Below, piece after piece: positions 45,235 to 54,153 of a stretch of 64,000 nucleotides of DNA (position 1 is its first letter; each line of letters starts with the position of its first letter). Below the pieces are notes generated by a model. It did no database searches. It saw only the letters and a program-made list of their open reading frames with translations, and was not told where the DNA came from. Source of the DNA: Fulvimarina endophytica (GTDB lineage Bacteria; Pseudomonadota; Alphaproteobacteria; Rhizobiales; Rhizobiaceae); the NCBI RefSeq assembly GCF_003403015.1, contig NZ_QURL01000008.1, positions 120,239 through 184,238 on the forward strand, read 5' to 3'. The translations under genes were made by a program, and so were the position numbers.

Positions 45235-46061
45235 AGCCCGCTCCCTTCGACTACGTTCGCGCCGAGACGCTGGACGAGGCTCTCGGCGCGCTGGCAGAGG
45301 GCGGCGAGGAGGCACGCATCATCGCAGGCGGCCAGTCGCTGGTGCCGATGCTGAACATGCGTCTGGCGCGCCCCTCGGTGCTCGTCGACGTGATGCGGAT
45401 CGACGCGCTTTCCAAAATCGAGCCGAAGAACGGCCGGGTGGAAATCGGGGCCGGAGTTCGCCAGGTCGCGCTCGAACGCTGGGCGGCCCTTGCCGGTACG
45501 CTGCCCCTTGTCGCCGCGATGATGCCCTGGGTCGGCCACGCCCAGACGCGCTCGCGCGGCACGGTCTGCGGTTCGCTTGCCCATGCCGATCCGAGCGCGG
45601 AGCTGCCTCTCGCGCTGCTCGCGCTCGATGGCGAGGTCAAACTGAGATCCAAGAGGGCGAAACGCACCCTCCCGGCGAACGAGTTCTTCCTCGGCATGAT
45701 GGCGACCGCTGTCGCGCCCGGCGAGATGATCGAAGCAATCGTCCTGCCGGCGCATCCGATGGGAACCGGTACCGCCTTTCGCGAAGTCGCTCGCCGTCAC
45801 GGCGATTACGCCATCGTCGCCTGCGCTGCGATCGCAAGGCCTGGCGGCGCAACTCGCCTTGCGATCGGCGGCGTCGCCGATGTCCCGCAGGCCGTCGCCT
45901 TGCCGGACCCCTCCGATCCCGACTTCGACGATCAGCTCAACGAATTCGCCTGGAGCCTCAACGCTCGCGACGACCTGCATGCCAGCGCCCGCTATCGCCG
46001 CGATCTCGTTCGCACGCTCGGGCGCCGAACCGTCGAGGAGGCCGTCGCATGCCGAAGCTGA
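45231..46061 (+). CDS. Molybdenum hydroxylase FAD-binding (medium) subunit
   Basis: This 276-residue subunit carries the FAD that passes electrons from the iron-sulfur clusters to the final acceptor. FAD-binding motifs are AGGQSLVPMLNMRLARPSVL (about 32-51) and GSLAHADPSAELPLAL (about 114-129). The C-terminal CO_deh_flav_C region ends near residue 270. It overlaps the large-subunit stop by four bases and the small-subunit start by 13. The three subunits are in the order L-M-S. Confidence 0.94.
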   Translation: MKPAPFDYVRAETLDEALGALAEGGEEARIIAGGQSLVPMLNMRLARPSVLVDVMRIDALSKIEPKNGRVEIGAGVRQVALERWAALAGTLPLVAAMMPWVGHAQTRSRGTVCGSLAHADPSAELPLALLALDGEVKLRSKRAKRTLPANEFFLGMMATAVAPGEMIEAIVLPAHPMGTGTAFREVARRHGDYAIVACAAIARPGGATRLAIGGVADVPQAVALPDPSDPDFDDQLNEFAWSLNARDDLHASARYRRDLVRTLGRRTVEEAVACRS

Positions 46062-46561
46062 GTAGTAGAACAACCCACGAGATTGGCTTCACGTTGAATG
46101 GCCGAAGGACGACAGCGCGCGTAGAGGCACGCATGCTCCTGACCGACCTGATCCGGCATGCCGTCGGTGCGACGGGGACACATGTCGGCTGCGAACACGG
46201 CGTGTGCGGTGCATGCACCGTGCAGATCGACGGAGAACCGGTTCGTGCCTGCCTGACGCTCGCCGCTCAGGCAGAGAAGCTCGACATCCGGACGGTCGAG
46301 GGGCTCGAGCCGCGACCGGGCGAACTGTCGCCGCTGCAGGCGGCATTCCGAGAGCATTTCGCGCTGCAATGCGGGTTTTGCACCGCCGGCATTCTCATGA
46401 GCCTCGACGCGCTCTTCGCGCGCAAGCCGAAAGCCAGCGAGCGGGAGATCCGCGAACAGCTTTCGGGCCACCTGTGCCGATGCACGGGATATGCGCCGAT
46501 CGTGAAGGCAGCTCTCGCAGCACAGGCACACGTCAGGGAGGAAAAGACAACAGATGCTTGA
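46049..46561 (+). CDS. Molybdenum hydroxylase 2Fe-2S (small) subunit
   Basis: This 170-residue protein binds two [2Fe-2S] clusters. The N-terminal plant-ferredoxin-like domain has CEHGVCGACTVQIDGEPVRAC, and the C-terminal four-helix domain has CGFCTAGILM and CRCTGYAPIV; all eight cysteines are present. The ATG at 46049, inside the end of the FAD subunit gene, is taken because MPKLSSRTTHEIGFTLNGR leads straight into the ferredoxin fold. A longer in-frame opening further upstream lies out of frame over the FAD gene and is not real. Confidence 0.94.
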   Translation: MPKLSSRTTHEIGFTLNGRRTTARVEARMLLTDLIRHAVGATGTHVGCEHGVCGACTVQIDGEPVRACLTLAAQAEKLDIRTVEGLEPRPGELSPLQAAFREHFALQCGFCTAGILMSLDALFARKPKASEREIREQLSGHLCRCTGYAPIVKAALAAQAHVREEKTTDA

Positions 46562-48110
46562 TCTTGGGACGAGCCTGATCGCAAGCGTCGAACGCGATCC
46601 GAATGCGCTGGCGATCTGCGACGGCGACGTCGAACTTACCTATGAGGAATGGTTCGGGAAGATCTCGGCCTTGGTTGCCGGCCTAGCCACGCTTGGGCTT
46701 AAGCCCGGCGACCATGTGCTCACACTCTTGCAGAATCGTTGGGAGAACGCGTCTCTTCATTGGGCCTGCCAGCTCGCCGGTCTGATCGTGACGCCCCTCA
46801 ACTGGCGCGCCAAGCCGGACGAAATCGACTACGCGATCGAAGACGCCGAAGTGAGGATCATCGTCTTTGAGGACGCGACAGCCGAGGCCGTCGCGCGAGC
46901 GGCGAAGGCGAATGGATTGCCGAAGCTCAAGGCCGGCGAGCCGGACGCCGAAGCGCAATCATTGACCTTGCTCATGGCGTCGTCGAGCCCCGACGCAAGT
47001 CCGCGCGCGTCCGCCGACGACTGGTCGCTGATGCTTTATACTTCCGGCACGACGTCGAGGCCGAAAGGCGTGCCCCGACGCCACCGCGCCGAGCGCGCGG
47101 CCGCCATCGCCCATGTCGCGCAGAACCTTTACCGCCACGGCGAATGCACGCTTGGCGTCATGCCGCTCTACCACACGATGGGCGTTCGCTCGCTGCTGGC
47201 GAGTTCGGTTATTGGCGGCACCTTCGTCTGTCTGCGCCGGTTCGACGTGAAGGGCGCTCTCGACGCGATCGCAAGACGGAGCGTCACCAATCTCTATCTC
47301 GTACCGACGCTCTATCACGACATCGTCCACCATCCGGACTTCTCGAAGGACAAGGTCGCGACGGTGACGAAGCTCGGCTATGCCGGGGCCTCGATGACCG
47401 ACGGTCTGATGAAGAAGCTCAGGAGCGCGTTCGAGCCGGAGCTTTTCGTCAATCATTATGGCTCCTCTGAAGTCTACACCTTCACCATCGACCAGAACGC
47501 CGCCGCCAAACCGGGATCGGCGGGGCGGGCCGGGATCAATCAACGTATCCGCGTCGTACCCTTGGGGGCCGAAAATACGCAGGTCCGGGTCAAGACAGGC
47601 GAAGAAGGCGAGATCGTTGCCTCGCTCCTCGGCGATGAGAGTTTCGAAGGCTACTGGAAACGTCCTGAAGCGAGCGCAAAGGCTCTGCGGGACGGCTGGT
47701 ACTTCACCGGCGATACAGGCTTCGTCGACGCGGACGGCGATCTGTTCGTGACCGGCCGCGCCGACGACATGATCATCACCGGTGGGGAAAACGTATCTCC
47801 GGTCGAGGTCGAAAGCTGCCTGTCGCTGCATCCTGACGTCGTCGAGGTCGCGGTCGTCGGCCTTCCCGATGAGCGTTGGGGAAAGATCGTCACCGCCTTC
47901 GTAAAGCGGTCGGCGCCGATCGACGAGGCTGCTCTCGACGGCCACTGCAAGACGTCCGGTCTCGCCAACTTCCGTCGGCCCCGAGCCTACGTCTTCGTCG
48001 ACGAGATCCCGAAATCGCCGGTCGGAAAACTCCTGCGCCGCAAGCTCGTCGCCGGTGAATACGACGCAGAAACCAGCGTCGGCGAAAGCCGGCAGCCGGC
48101 CCTCTCCTGA
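46554..48110 (+). CDS. Acyl/aryl-CoA ligase (AMP-dependent synthetase)
   Basis: This 518-residue adenylate-forming enzyme activates a carboxylic acid to its CoA thioester. Motifs: P-loop LYTSGTTSRPKGVPRRH, A5 YGSSEVYT, A7-A8 FTGDTGFVDADGDLFVTGR followed by DDMIITGGENVSPVEVE, and the A10 Lys in PKSPVGKLLRRKL. It overlaps the small hydroxylase subunit by eight bases. Together with the hydratase and a BenE-type transporter this suggests uptake and CoA activation of an aromatic or alicyclic acid. The exact substrate (benzoate, hydroxycinnamate, cyclohexanecarboxylate or another) cannot be told from motifs. Confidence 0.91.
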   Translation: MLDLGTSLIASVERDPNALAICDGDVELTYEEWFGKISALVAGLATLGLKPGDHVLTLLQNRWENASLHWACQLAGLIVTPLNWRAKPDEIDYAIEDAEVRIIVFEDATAEAVARAAKANGLPKLKAGEPDAEAQSLTLLMASSSPDASPRASADDWSLMLYTSGTTSRPKGVPRRHRAERAAAIAHVAQNLYRHGECTLGVMPLYHTMGVRSLLASSVIGGTFVCLRRFDVKGALDAIARRSVTNLYLVPTLYHDIVHHPDFSKDKVATVTKLGYAGASMTDGLMKKLRSAFEPELFVNHYGSSEVYTFTIDQNAAAKPGSAGRAGINQRIRVVPLGAENTQVRVKTGEEGEIVASLLGDESFEGYWKRPEASAKALRDGWYFTGDTGFVDADGDLFVTGRADDMIITGGENVSPVEVESCLSLHPDVVEVAVVGLPDERWGKIVTAFVKRSAPIDEAALDGHCKTSGLANFRRPRAYVFVDEIPKSPVGKLLRRKLVAGEYDAETSVGESRQPALS

Positions 48111-48135
48111 ACATCTTTCGAAAGACCAGCATCTC

Positions 48136-48942
48136 ATGAGCGAGACCTACACCTTCTCCGATCCACGCCTCTCAACTCTCGACGGCTTCCGCGTGGAAAT
48201 CACGTCTGAAAAGCAGCGTGCCGACGTCATTCTCGATCGCCCGCCGCTCAACGTCATCTCGATGGCGGCGCGCGATCAATTGCGTCTCGTTTTCGAAGCC
48301 CTCGACGAAGACGAGCGCGTGCGGATCATCGTCCTATCGGGCATGGGCGAGCACTTCTCGTCCGGCGGCAACATCAAGGGCTTCATGGAAGCGAGCCCCG
48401 AGCACGTCTCGAAGCTCGCCTGGAATATCGCTGCCCCTTCGCGATGCTCCAAGCCGGTGATCGCCGCCAACCGTGGATATACGTTCGGTGTCGGATTCGA
48501 GATCTCGCTCGCCTGCGACTTCCGGATCGTCTCGGAGACTTGTCGATACGCCCTGCCCGAGCAGAAGCTCGGCCAGATCCCCGGATCCGGCGGCTCGGCA
48601 CGCCTCCAGAAGATCATCGGCGTGACGCGCACAAAGGATATCGTGATGCGCTCCAAGCGCATCGCCGGAAAGACGGCGCTCGACTGGGGAATTGCGACCG
48701 AATGCGTCGCTGACTCCGATCTCGAGAGCACCGTCGACGCTCTGGTGGACGAACTCCTCGAATTTTCCCCGCTTGCGCAGCGCACTGCCAAGAAAATGCT
48801 CAACGACACGGACGACGCCTTCCTGACGACGGCGATCGAACTCGAGGGTCTGAACTACAGCAGACTCCGCCAGTCGGAAGACTTCAGGGAGGGCGTCGAA
48901 GCCTTCCACGAAAAGCGCAAGGCGAACTTCACCGGCCGCTGA
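48136..48942 (+). CDS. Enoyl-CoA hydratase/isomerase (crotonase family)
   Basis: This 268-residue crotonase-fold enzyme probably hydrates or cleaves the unsaturated CoA thioester made in the same pathway. The oxyanion-hole strand is SSGGNIKG (75-82). Both catalytic Glu positions of classic hydratases are kept: E122 in GVGFEISLACD and E142 in ALPEQKLG, followed by PGSGGSARL. The ATG at 48136 is preferred; an in-frame ATG 27 codons upstream lies inside the ligase gene and has no crotonase homology. It starts 25 bases after the ligase stop, in the same operon. Confidence 0.9.
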   Translation: MSETYTFSDPRLSTLDGFRVEITSEKQRADVILDRPPLNVISMAARDQLRLVFEALDEDERVRIIVLSGMGEHFSSGGNIKGFMEASPEHVSKLAWNIAAPSRCSKPVIAANRGYTFGVGFEISLACDFRIVSETCRYALPEQKLGQIPGSGGSARLQKIIGVTRTKDIVMRSKRIAGKTALDWGIATECVADSDLESTVDALVDELLEFSPLAQRTAKKMLNDTDDAFLTTAIELEGLNYSRLRQSEDFREGVEAFHEKRKANFTGR

Positions 48943-49019
48943 ACGGTCGACGTCGTCAACGCGTGACGTCCGGACAGGTGAGGTTTTCCGGCGACGCAAA
49001 TTTCTTAGGGGAGGACATT

Positions 49020-50288
49020 ATGGAAATCACGAAACGAGGGCTGATCGAGCCCGGTCCCGGGATCGGCGCGGGATTTCGCGATCTCGCGGCCAGTTTCAAC
49101 CTGAAGACGGGGAGCGCGGGCCTCGTCGCCGCGATCTTCGGCTGTTCGGGCCCCGCTCTCATCGTCATCGGCGCAGCCGAAGGCGGCAATTTGACCGATG
49201 GTCAGACCGTGGCCTGGCTTCTTGCGATCTACGGTTTTGGCGGCCTGATCAGCCTCGTGATGGCTCTTTACTACAAAATGCCGATCACGGGCGCCTACTC
49301 GATCCCGGGCGCGGCGCTCGTCGCAGGATCGCTCACGGTGTTCCCCTTCGATCAGGCCGTTGGGGCGTTCATCATGGCCGGCGTGATCGTCCTCATCCTC
49401 GGAGTGACGGGACTGATCGGCAAGGTCATGCGCTGGCTACCGATGCCGATCGTCATGGCGATGATTGCCGGCGCGCTGATCCGCTTCGGCATCGGTGCCG
49501 TGAATGCGGTCTCGGCACTGCCGATCGTCGTTGGTGCAGCCGTCGTCGCCTTCTTCCTGTCCATGCGCTTCCTCAAGGTGGTGCCCCCGGTTCTGTCAGC
49601 GCTCGTGGTCGGCCTGGTCGCCGTCGCGCTGACGGGATCGTTCGGAACCAACGAGGCCGGCATCAGCTTCGTTCTGCCGGAGTTCACAGCACCGAGCTTC
49701 TCGTTCGACGCCTTCCTCGCGATTGCCGTACCCCTCGCCATCCTCGTCGTCGGCGCGGAGAACGCACAGGCGACAGGCGTGCTCCTTGCCGAAAAATACG
49801 ACGCTCCCGTCAATGCGATGACGGTGGTTTCCGGCATTGGCGGTATTCTGGCCGGCTTGTTGGGAGGACACAACGCCAACATTGCCGGGCCGATGACCGC
49901 GATCTGCTCGTCGGATCAGGCCGGCGAACGGCGAGAGGGTCGCTATGCCGCGACGATCGTCAACGGCGTGCTGTTCGCCGGGTTCGGTGTCTTCGCCGGT
50001 GCTTTGGTGCCGCTTATCCTCATGCTGCCGGGACCGCTCATCGGCGCCGTCGCAGGCCTTGCCATGATCAATGTCCTCGTCATGGCCTTTCAGGCGGCCT
50101 TCAACAGGGACTCGGGCTATCAGGTCGGCGCCTTCGTCGCACTGATTATTGCGATGGCGAACGTGTCGATCCTCGGCATCAGCGCCCCGTTCTGGGCTCT
50201 CCTCGTCGGCGCCGTCGTCTCTCTTCTCGTCGAGAACCAACGTCCCGTTGGCAAACCGGCAGCTGTGAGCACGGGAAAGCCCGCCTGA
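49020..50288 (+). CDS. BenE-family benzoate/H+ symporter-like transporter
   Basis: This 422-residue integral membrane protein has about twelve hydrophobic helices. It matches BenE transporters through features such as YKMPITGAYSIPGAALVAGS, LPMPIVMAMIAGALIRFG and LLGGHNANIAGPMTAIC. The family imports benzoate and related acids with protons. GGGGAGGA lies five bases before the ATG. It closes the catabolic operon and is followed by a GC-rich hairpin at 50320-50344. The substrate is presumably the acid used by the ligase encoded upstream. Confidence 0.9.
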   Translation: MEITKRGLIEPGPGIGAGFRDLAASFNLKTGSAGLVAAIFGCSGPALIVIGAAEGGNLTDGQTVAWLLAIYGFGGLISLVMALYYKMPITGAYSIPGAALVAGSLTVFPFDQAVGAFIMAGVIVLILGVTGLIGKVMRWLPMPIVMAMIAGALIRFGIGAVNAVSALPIVVGAAVVAFFLSMRFLKVVPPVLSALVVGLVAVALTGSFGTNEAGISFVLPEFTAPSFSFDAFLAIAVPLAILVVGAENAQATGVLLAEKYDAPVNAMTVVSGIGGILAGLLGGHNANIAGPMTAICSSDQAGERREGRYAATIVNGVLFAGFGVFAGALVPLILMLPGPLIGAVAGLAMINVLVMAFQAAFNRDSGYQVGAFVALIIAMANVSILGISAPFWALLVGAVVSLLVENQRPVGKPAAVSTGKPA

Positions 50289-50319
50289 CATCGACCACAA
50301 AGACATGTCGCGTGACGAG

Positions 50320-50344
50320 CGCCGGGGACGCATTCCCCGGCGCA
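50320..50344 (+). terminator. GC-rich hairpin after the catabolic operon
   Basis: GCGCCGGGG and CCCCGGCGC form a nine-pair stem with a seven-base loop, 31 bases after the transporter stop codon. A strong T-tract is missing (AGGTGTTTGG follows), so terminator activity is likely but not certain. Confidence 0.6.
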
Positions 50345-50365
50345 GGTGTTTGGCAGCCGATACAG

Positions 50366-50581
50366 GTGATCAACGACCCTCTCCTCTTCAAGAATCTTCA
50401 GGTCGGTCAGACCTCTTCGAGCGGATCGTTCAGGATTGAGGCCCGGGCGATGAAGAGCTTCGCCACCGATTTCGATCCGCAACCTTTGCATCTCTACGAA
50501 GTATGGGCTGCCGCCAGTTTCTTCGCCGGACCCTTTGCCAGTAAAGGGCAAGTGGCGGTCTCAAAATGCGATGCCTCGTGA
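50366..50581 (+). pseudogene. MaoC-like dehydratase fragment
   Basis: The plus-strand frame reads LQVGQTSSSGSFRIEARAMK then SFATDFDPQPLHL, which matches the N-terminal part of MaoC/hot-dog (R)-specific enoyl-CoA hydratases. Homology ends within about 60 residues and a stop follows, whereas the family needs about 140. No intact start signal is present. It is a remnant of a hydratase probably once linked to the neighbouring operon. Confidence 0.65.
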
Positions 50582-50767
50582 TATGAGGACGGGCCGATAC
50601 CCGACGGTCCATTTTTGATCGCGAATGGCGGAAAGCCGCCGTTCTGAATACGACCCTTCCCGGAAGTTCGACCGCCCCCGAGATCTTCCCGGAAGCGGCC
50701 ATTCTTGTCCTCGAAGTTGAATCGAAGGGGTAAAAACCTCACACCGACGACGAGAACCGTTGCGTTC

Positions 50768-51649
50768 TCAACCTGCGTCGAGAAGCCCGTCCAGCTCGCG
50801 CACGTGATCAGCCGAAAGCTGCAACACGGCTGCCGCGACGTTCGCTTGAAGGTGGCCACGGCGTGAGGTGCCTGGGATGACGAGGATGTTGGGGCTGCGC
50901 TGGAGAAGCTAGGCCAAAGCGACCGCCTGGGATGTCTCGCCCATCGAGGTCGCGACCGTAGTCAGGCGATCGGCCTGGAGCGGTGTGAAGCCGCCGAGCG
51001 GGAAGTAGGGGACATAGGCGATCCCGTCCGCGGCCAGCGCGTCAATCATCGCATCGTCGGCGCGGTGGACGAGGTTGTAGTGGTTCTGCATGCAGACGAT
51101 CGGCGCGATCTCGCGGGCAGTGGCAAGCTGCCGTTCGTCCACCGTGCTGATGCCGATGTGCTCGAGAAGCCCTTCCTCCTGCATCCGGCGCATCGCCTCC
51201 ATCGGAGCGGCCACGTCGTCCTCGGGGCCGCCCATACGCAGGTTGACGATCGCAATTCGGTCCAGACCGAGATTGCGAAGGTTGTCTTCGATCGAACGTC
51301 GCAGGAAGTCGGCATCTCGCTGGAGGACCCACCCGCCCGTCTCGTCGCGATAGGCGCCGATCTTGGTGACGATCGTCAGGTCGGCACCGTAGGGATGCAG
51401 CGTTTCGCGGATGAGGCGGTTGGTGACGTGCGGTCCGTAGAAGTCGCAGGTGTCGATGTGGTCAATGCCGAGCTGGCGCGCTTCCTGAAGGACGGCCTTC
51501 GCTTCCTCGGGATCGCGAGGCTCTCCGAATACGTGCAGTCCGGCCAACTGCATAGCGCCATAGCCCATACGACTCACCGAGATCGACGTGCCGGGAAAGG
51601 TGAAGCGGCCAGCGGCGGCCGCGTCCGGTTGGGTTGCTGTATCAGACAT
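50768..51649 (-). pseudogene. Aldo/keto reductase interrupted by an in-frame amber codon
   Basis: The frame encodes an aldo/keto reductase of about 293 residues. Visible features are MGYGAMQLAG near the start, D and Y of the catalytic set in HIDTCDFYGPH, K in VTKIGAY, then HIGISTVDERQL. At 50909-50911 a TAG stands where the family has Trp (QAVALA-stop-LLQRSPNILVIPGTS). Beyond it the same frame stays fully conserved through GTSRRGHLQANVAAA to a normal TGA at 50768-50770. A single TGG to TAG change explains this. The ATG at 51649 has GGAG eight bases upstream. Truncation removes the last 46 residues, which include part of the NADPH-binding site, so the product is probably inactive. A sequencing error is possible. 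Confidence 0.85.
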
Positions 51650-51732
51650 CACAGGTCTCCTTGCTGATGAACGCAAGTTGCCTGTTCGGAAAAATTTGAT
51701 AATCGACGTTCAGGCGAATAGCCTGTTCGCCA

Positions 51733-52663
51733 TGCCGATCAATGAACACCCCGCTTCCTTCGACGATCTTCGGGTTTTTCTGGCCGTCGTGAGGCAACTG
51801 GCTTCCGCATCGCTGCAAGGCGCCTTGGTCTCTCACCTTCGACGGTCAGCGAAACCATATCACGGCTCGAGAACCAGATCGGCGTCCCCCTTCTGGCGCG
51901 AACGACGCGCAGCGTGGTGCCGACCGAGGCGGGCTCCGCTTTCGCGGCGCGATTGGCGCCGCTTTTCAGCGAGGCCCTTGCAACCATGCAGGACGTCATC
52001 AACTCGAAGGACGTCGTTCGCGGTCGCCTGAAGCTCAACGTTCCGGGCGCCGTGATGCGGGACATCCTGCCGCCGCTGATCGACCGGTTCCTGGACCGCC
52101 ATCCAGAGGTCCAAGTGGAGATCGTCGTCGAGGACCGTCTGGTCGATATCACCGCCGCCGGCTGCGATGCGGGCATCCGCTACGGGGAACACCTCGAACA
52201 GGATATGATCGCCGTGCCGATCGGGCCCCGGCAGCAGGAAAGCGGTCTTGCCGCTGCCCCCTCATATCTCGCGCGGCATCCCGTCCCGGAGCATCCGCGC
52301 GACCTGCTCGACCACGCGTGCCTGCGCATCCGCTTCGCCGGCGCGGCGCTGAACGCTTGGGAGTTCGAGAAGGGCGACAAGACCATCCGCGTCGACCCGC
52401 CCGCGCGAATCATTCTCGGCACGGCTGGTGTGGAGGCCCTGATGCATCATGCGCTTACGGGTCAGGGAATCCTCTATTCGTTCCGCAACTGGCTCGATCC
52501 GCATCTTGCGTCCGGGGCGCTTGTGCCCCTTCTTCGCGACTGGTGGCCGCGGTACGACGGTCCGCGCCTGTACTTCTCCAGCCGCTTCATGCCTGCGCCA
52601 CTTCGAGCGTTCGTGGACTTGTTGACGGAACGATCGAAGACGTTGCACCCGTTCCAAGGCTGA
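51733..52663 (+). pseudogene. LysR-family regulator broken by a frameshift in the HTH
   Basis: The start MPINEHPASFDDLRVFLAVV is a typical LysR N-terminus, but near 51786-51796 the reading frame shifts. The helix-turn-helix continues in another frame as EATGFRIAARRLGLSPSTVS and RLENQIGVPLLARTTRSVVP. From there the LysR effector domain is intact to the stop (EAGSAFAARLAPLFSEALAT; GRLKLNVPGAV; the last residues FVDLLTERSKTLHPFQG). One missing base restores a protein of about 310 residues. It is divergent from the amber-broken aldo/keto reductase, which it presumably regulated. Both members of the pair are damaged. Confidence 0.85.
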
Positions 52664-52709
52664 GAGACTGACCCGACGGCGCTGCATCGGCCAGAGATTT
52701 TATCGCAGG

Positions 52710-53521
52710 CTAGGTCCTGTTGACATAGTCTTTCAACCATAGCCGTGCTGCGGCGATGTTGAGGAAGGCGAGGAACGAGAGGCGGGTCTTGTCGTAGCGG
52801 GTCGCGATCCGCCTTGCCTGCTTCAGCCGATTGAACATGCGTTCGATCCGGTTGCGGTCGCGGTAGGCCGTCCGGTCGTGCTTGGCTGGGTTTTTGCGGT
52901 TCGCTCTCGCCGGAATGACCGGCAGAACGCCTTTCAGCAGCAGTTCGGATCGCAAGGCGTCGCCGTCGTAGCCCTTGTCGGCCAACATCAGGCGCGGCTT
53001 GCCGACCGGCATCGCCAGGAGATCGGCGGCGCTCTTGTAGTCGGAGGCCTCGCCGCCGGTCACGAGGAAGCCGAGAGGGCGTCCCTGACCGTCCGTTCGG
53101 GCGTGGACTTTCGACGTAAAGCCGCCGCGACTTCGACCAAAGCCCTGCGGATAGGTCCCCCTTTAGCGCCGGCAGCCTGGGAATGGCCCCGGACTGCCGT
53201 CGAGTCGATCATGTGCTGCCAGTCGTCGGTCAGGCCCATCTCCACCAGAGTTTCCAGCAGAGCGTCCCAGACCCCTTGCTCGGCCCAACGCCGGAAGCGA
53301 ACGTAGACCGAGTTCCACTTCCCATAGCGTTCGTGAATGTCGCGCCAGGGGCAGCCAGCTCGCAGGACGAACAGCATGCCATTAAGAAACCGGCGGTTGT
53401 CGTAAGCGGGACGAGACTTGCGCCCCCGTTCACTGGGCAGCATTTCACCGATCACCGCCCATTCCTCGTCCGTCAGATCGCCTCGCGCCAAAGCCGCCTC
53501 CAAAAGGCAGCCTTGAATCAA
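52710..53521 (-). CDS. IS5-family transposase OrfAB, joined by -1 frameshifting
   Basis: This DDE transposase is encoded in two overlapping frames. OrfA (53521 to 53060) gives the N-terminal DUF4096-type half (LTDEEWAVIGEMLPSERGRK; MLFVLRAGCPWRDI) and the first catalytic Asp in MIDSTAVRGHSQAAGAKGG. At AAAGGGGG (53157-53164, reverse strand) a -1 shift gives GFGRSRGGFTSKVHA, then VTGGEASDYKSAADLL, the second Asp in LADKGYDGD and the Glu in RNRIERMFNRLK, ending DYVNRT. The fused product is about 270 residues. The TAG stop at 52710-52712 is supplied by the duplicated CTAG target, so it is created on insertion. Confidence 0.9.
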
Positions 53522-53559
53522 ACGTCAGACGGTTTGGGAATCCACTATGTCAACAGGGC
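52714..53559 (-). mobile_element. Complete IS5-family element (IS427-like group)
   Basis: The element is about 846 bases long. Its ends carry 16-base inverted repeats: GTCCTGTTGACATAGT on the left and, as the reverse complement of the right end, GCCCTGTTGACATAGT, with one mismatch. CTAG flanks both ends (52710-52713 and 53560-53563), a duplicated target site typical of this group. It carries one transposase split over two frames. The nearly identical ends and intact frames suggest recent insertion. Confidence 0.9.
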
Positions 53560-53619
53560 CTAGGGATCCGCGGTAGGGTCGAGTCGCTTGATGCAACCGA
53601 ACCGAATACTTTCCCCGAT

Positions 53620-53840
53620 AACCAAATACATGGTGGATCTTCCCGCGCTGCTCGAACAGAGCGCCAACGCAGACATTCTTCGCGAGGTGATTGGATTTAC
53701 CGCCGAACAGCTTATGGAACGGGAAGTAGCATCCCCACCGGCGCGGCTCCTTGCGAGAAGAGTACCGATCGCCTCGCTTAGCGAAACGGCTATGCCGCAC
53801 GATGCACGACGCGATGCACGGAACCCAGCGCTATCCTTGA
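53620..53840 (+). pseudogene. IS256-family transposase N-terminal remnant
   Basis: LPALLEQSANADILREVIGF and TAEQLMERE match the start of IS256-family Mutator-type transposases. Homology then continues in a shifted frame (EKSTDRLA, a stop codon, then RNGYAARC), where the usual form is EKSADRLAQRNGYRDRDW. It contains a frameshift and a nonsense codon, and only about 70 of roughly 400 residues remain. It abuts the right end of the IS5 element. Confidence 0.7.
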
Positions 53841-54088
53841 AGCGCTAAAGATCGCGTGTCTCTCGGACCTCGCACGTGCCCCAGAAATCATTTCCGGACG
53901 TGATGCCGTCCGGAAAGCACGAGAGTCGCAACGAAACTCGAAACCGCAGCGCTCGTCCGACAAGCCGGCACTCGGGACCCATCCGCTCGTTGTCAGCTCG
54001 GCGATACTCACTATTGGGAAGAAATTTGACCCGACTCCCTACGCTCTGCCTAATATTAGGGCGATCGATTTACGTGCTCAAAAATCGA

Positions 54089-54116
54089 TTGACAGCGATC
54101 TGCCGTTCGCTAAGCT
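54089..54116 (+). promoter_or_regulatory. Candidate promoter of the amide operon
   Basis: TTGACA (54089-54094) is a consensus -35 box; TAAGCT (54111-54116) is a fair -10 at 16-base spacing. Transcription would begin near 54123, leaving a leader of about 95 bases before amiC that contains the terminator at 54154-54202. A second pair, TTGACC (54026) and TAATAT (54051) with 19-base spacing, lies further upstream. Confidence 0.45.
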
Positions 54117-54153
54117 GAGATCGACATACGGCCCTTGCGCCGAACGGCATTCG

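Noticed and set aside
45224..46048. Upstream extension of the 2Fe-2S subunit frame
   Set aside because: It lies out of frame over the FAD subunit gene and is Arg-rich noise; the real start is 46049.
42268..46561. CO dehydrogenase (coxLMS) reading of the molybdenum hydroxylase
   Set aside because: The large subunit lacks the AYxCSFR active-site loop; it has NRGFGGPQ instead, and the neighbours are CoA-pathway genes.
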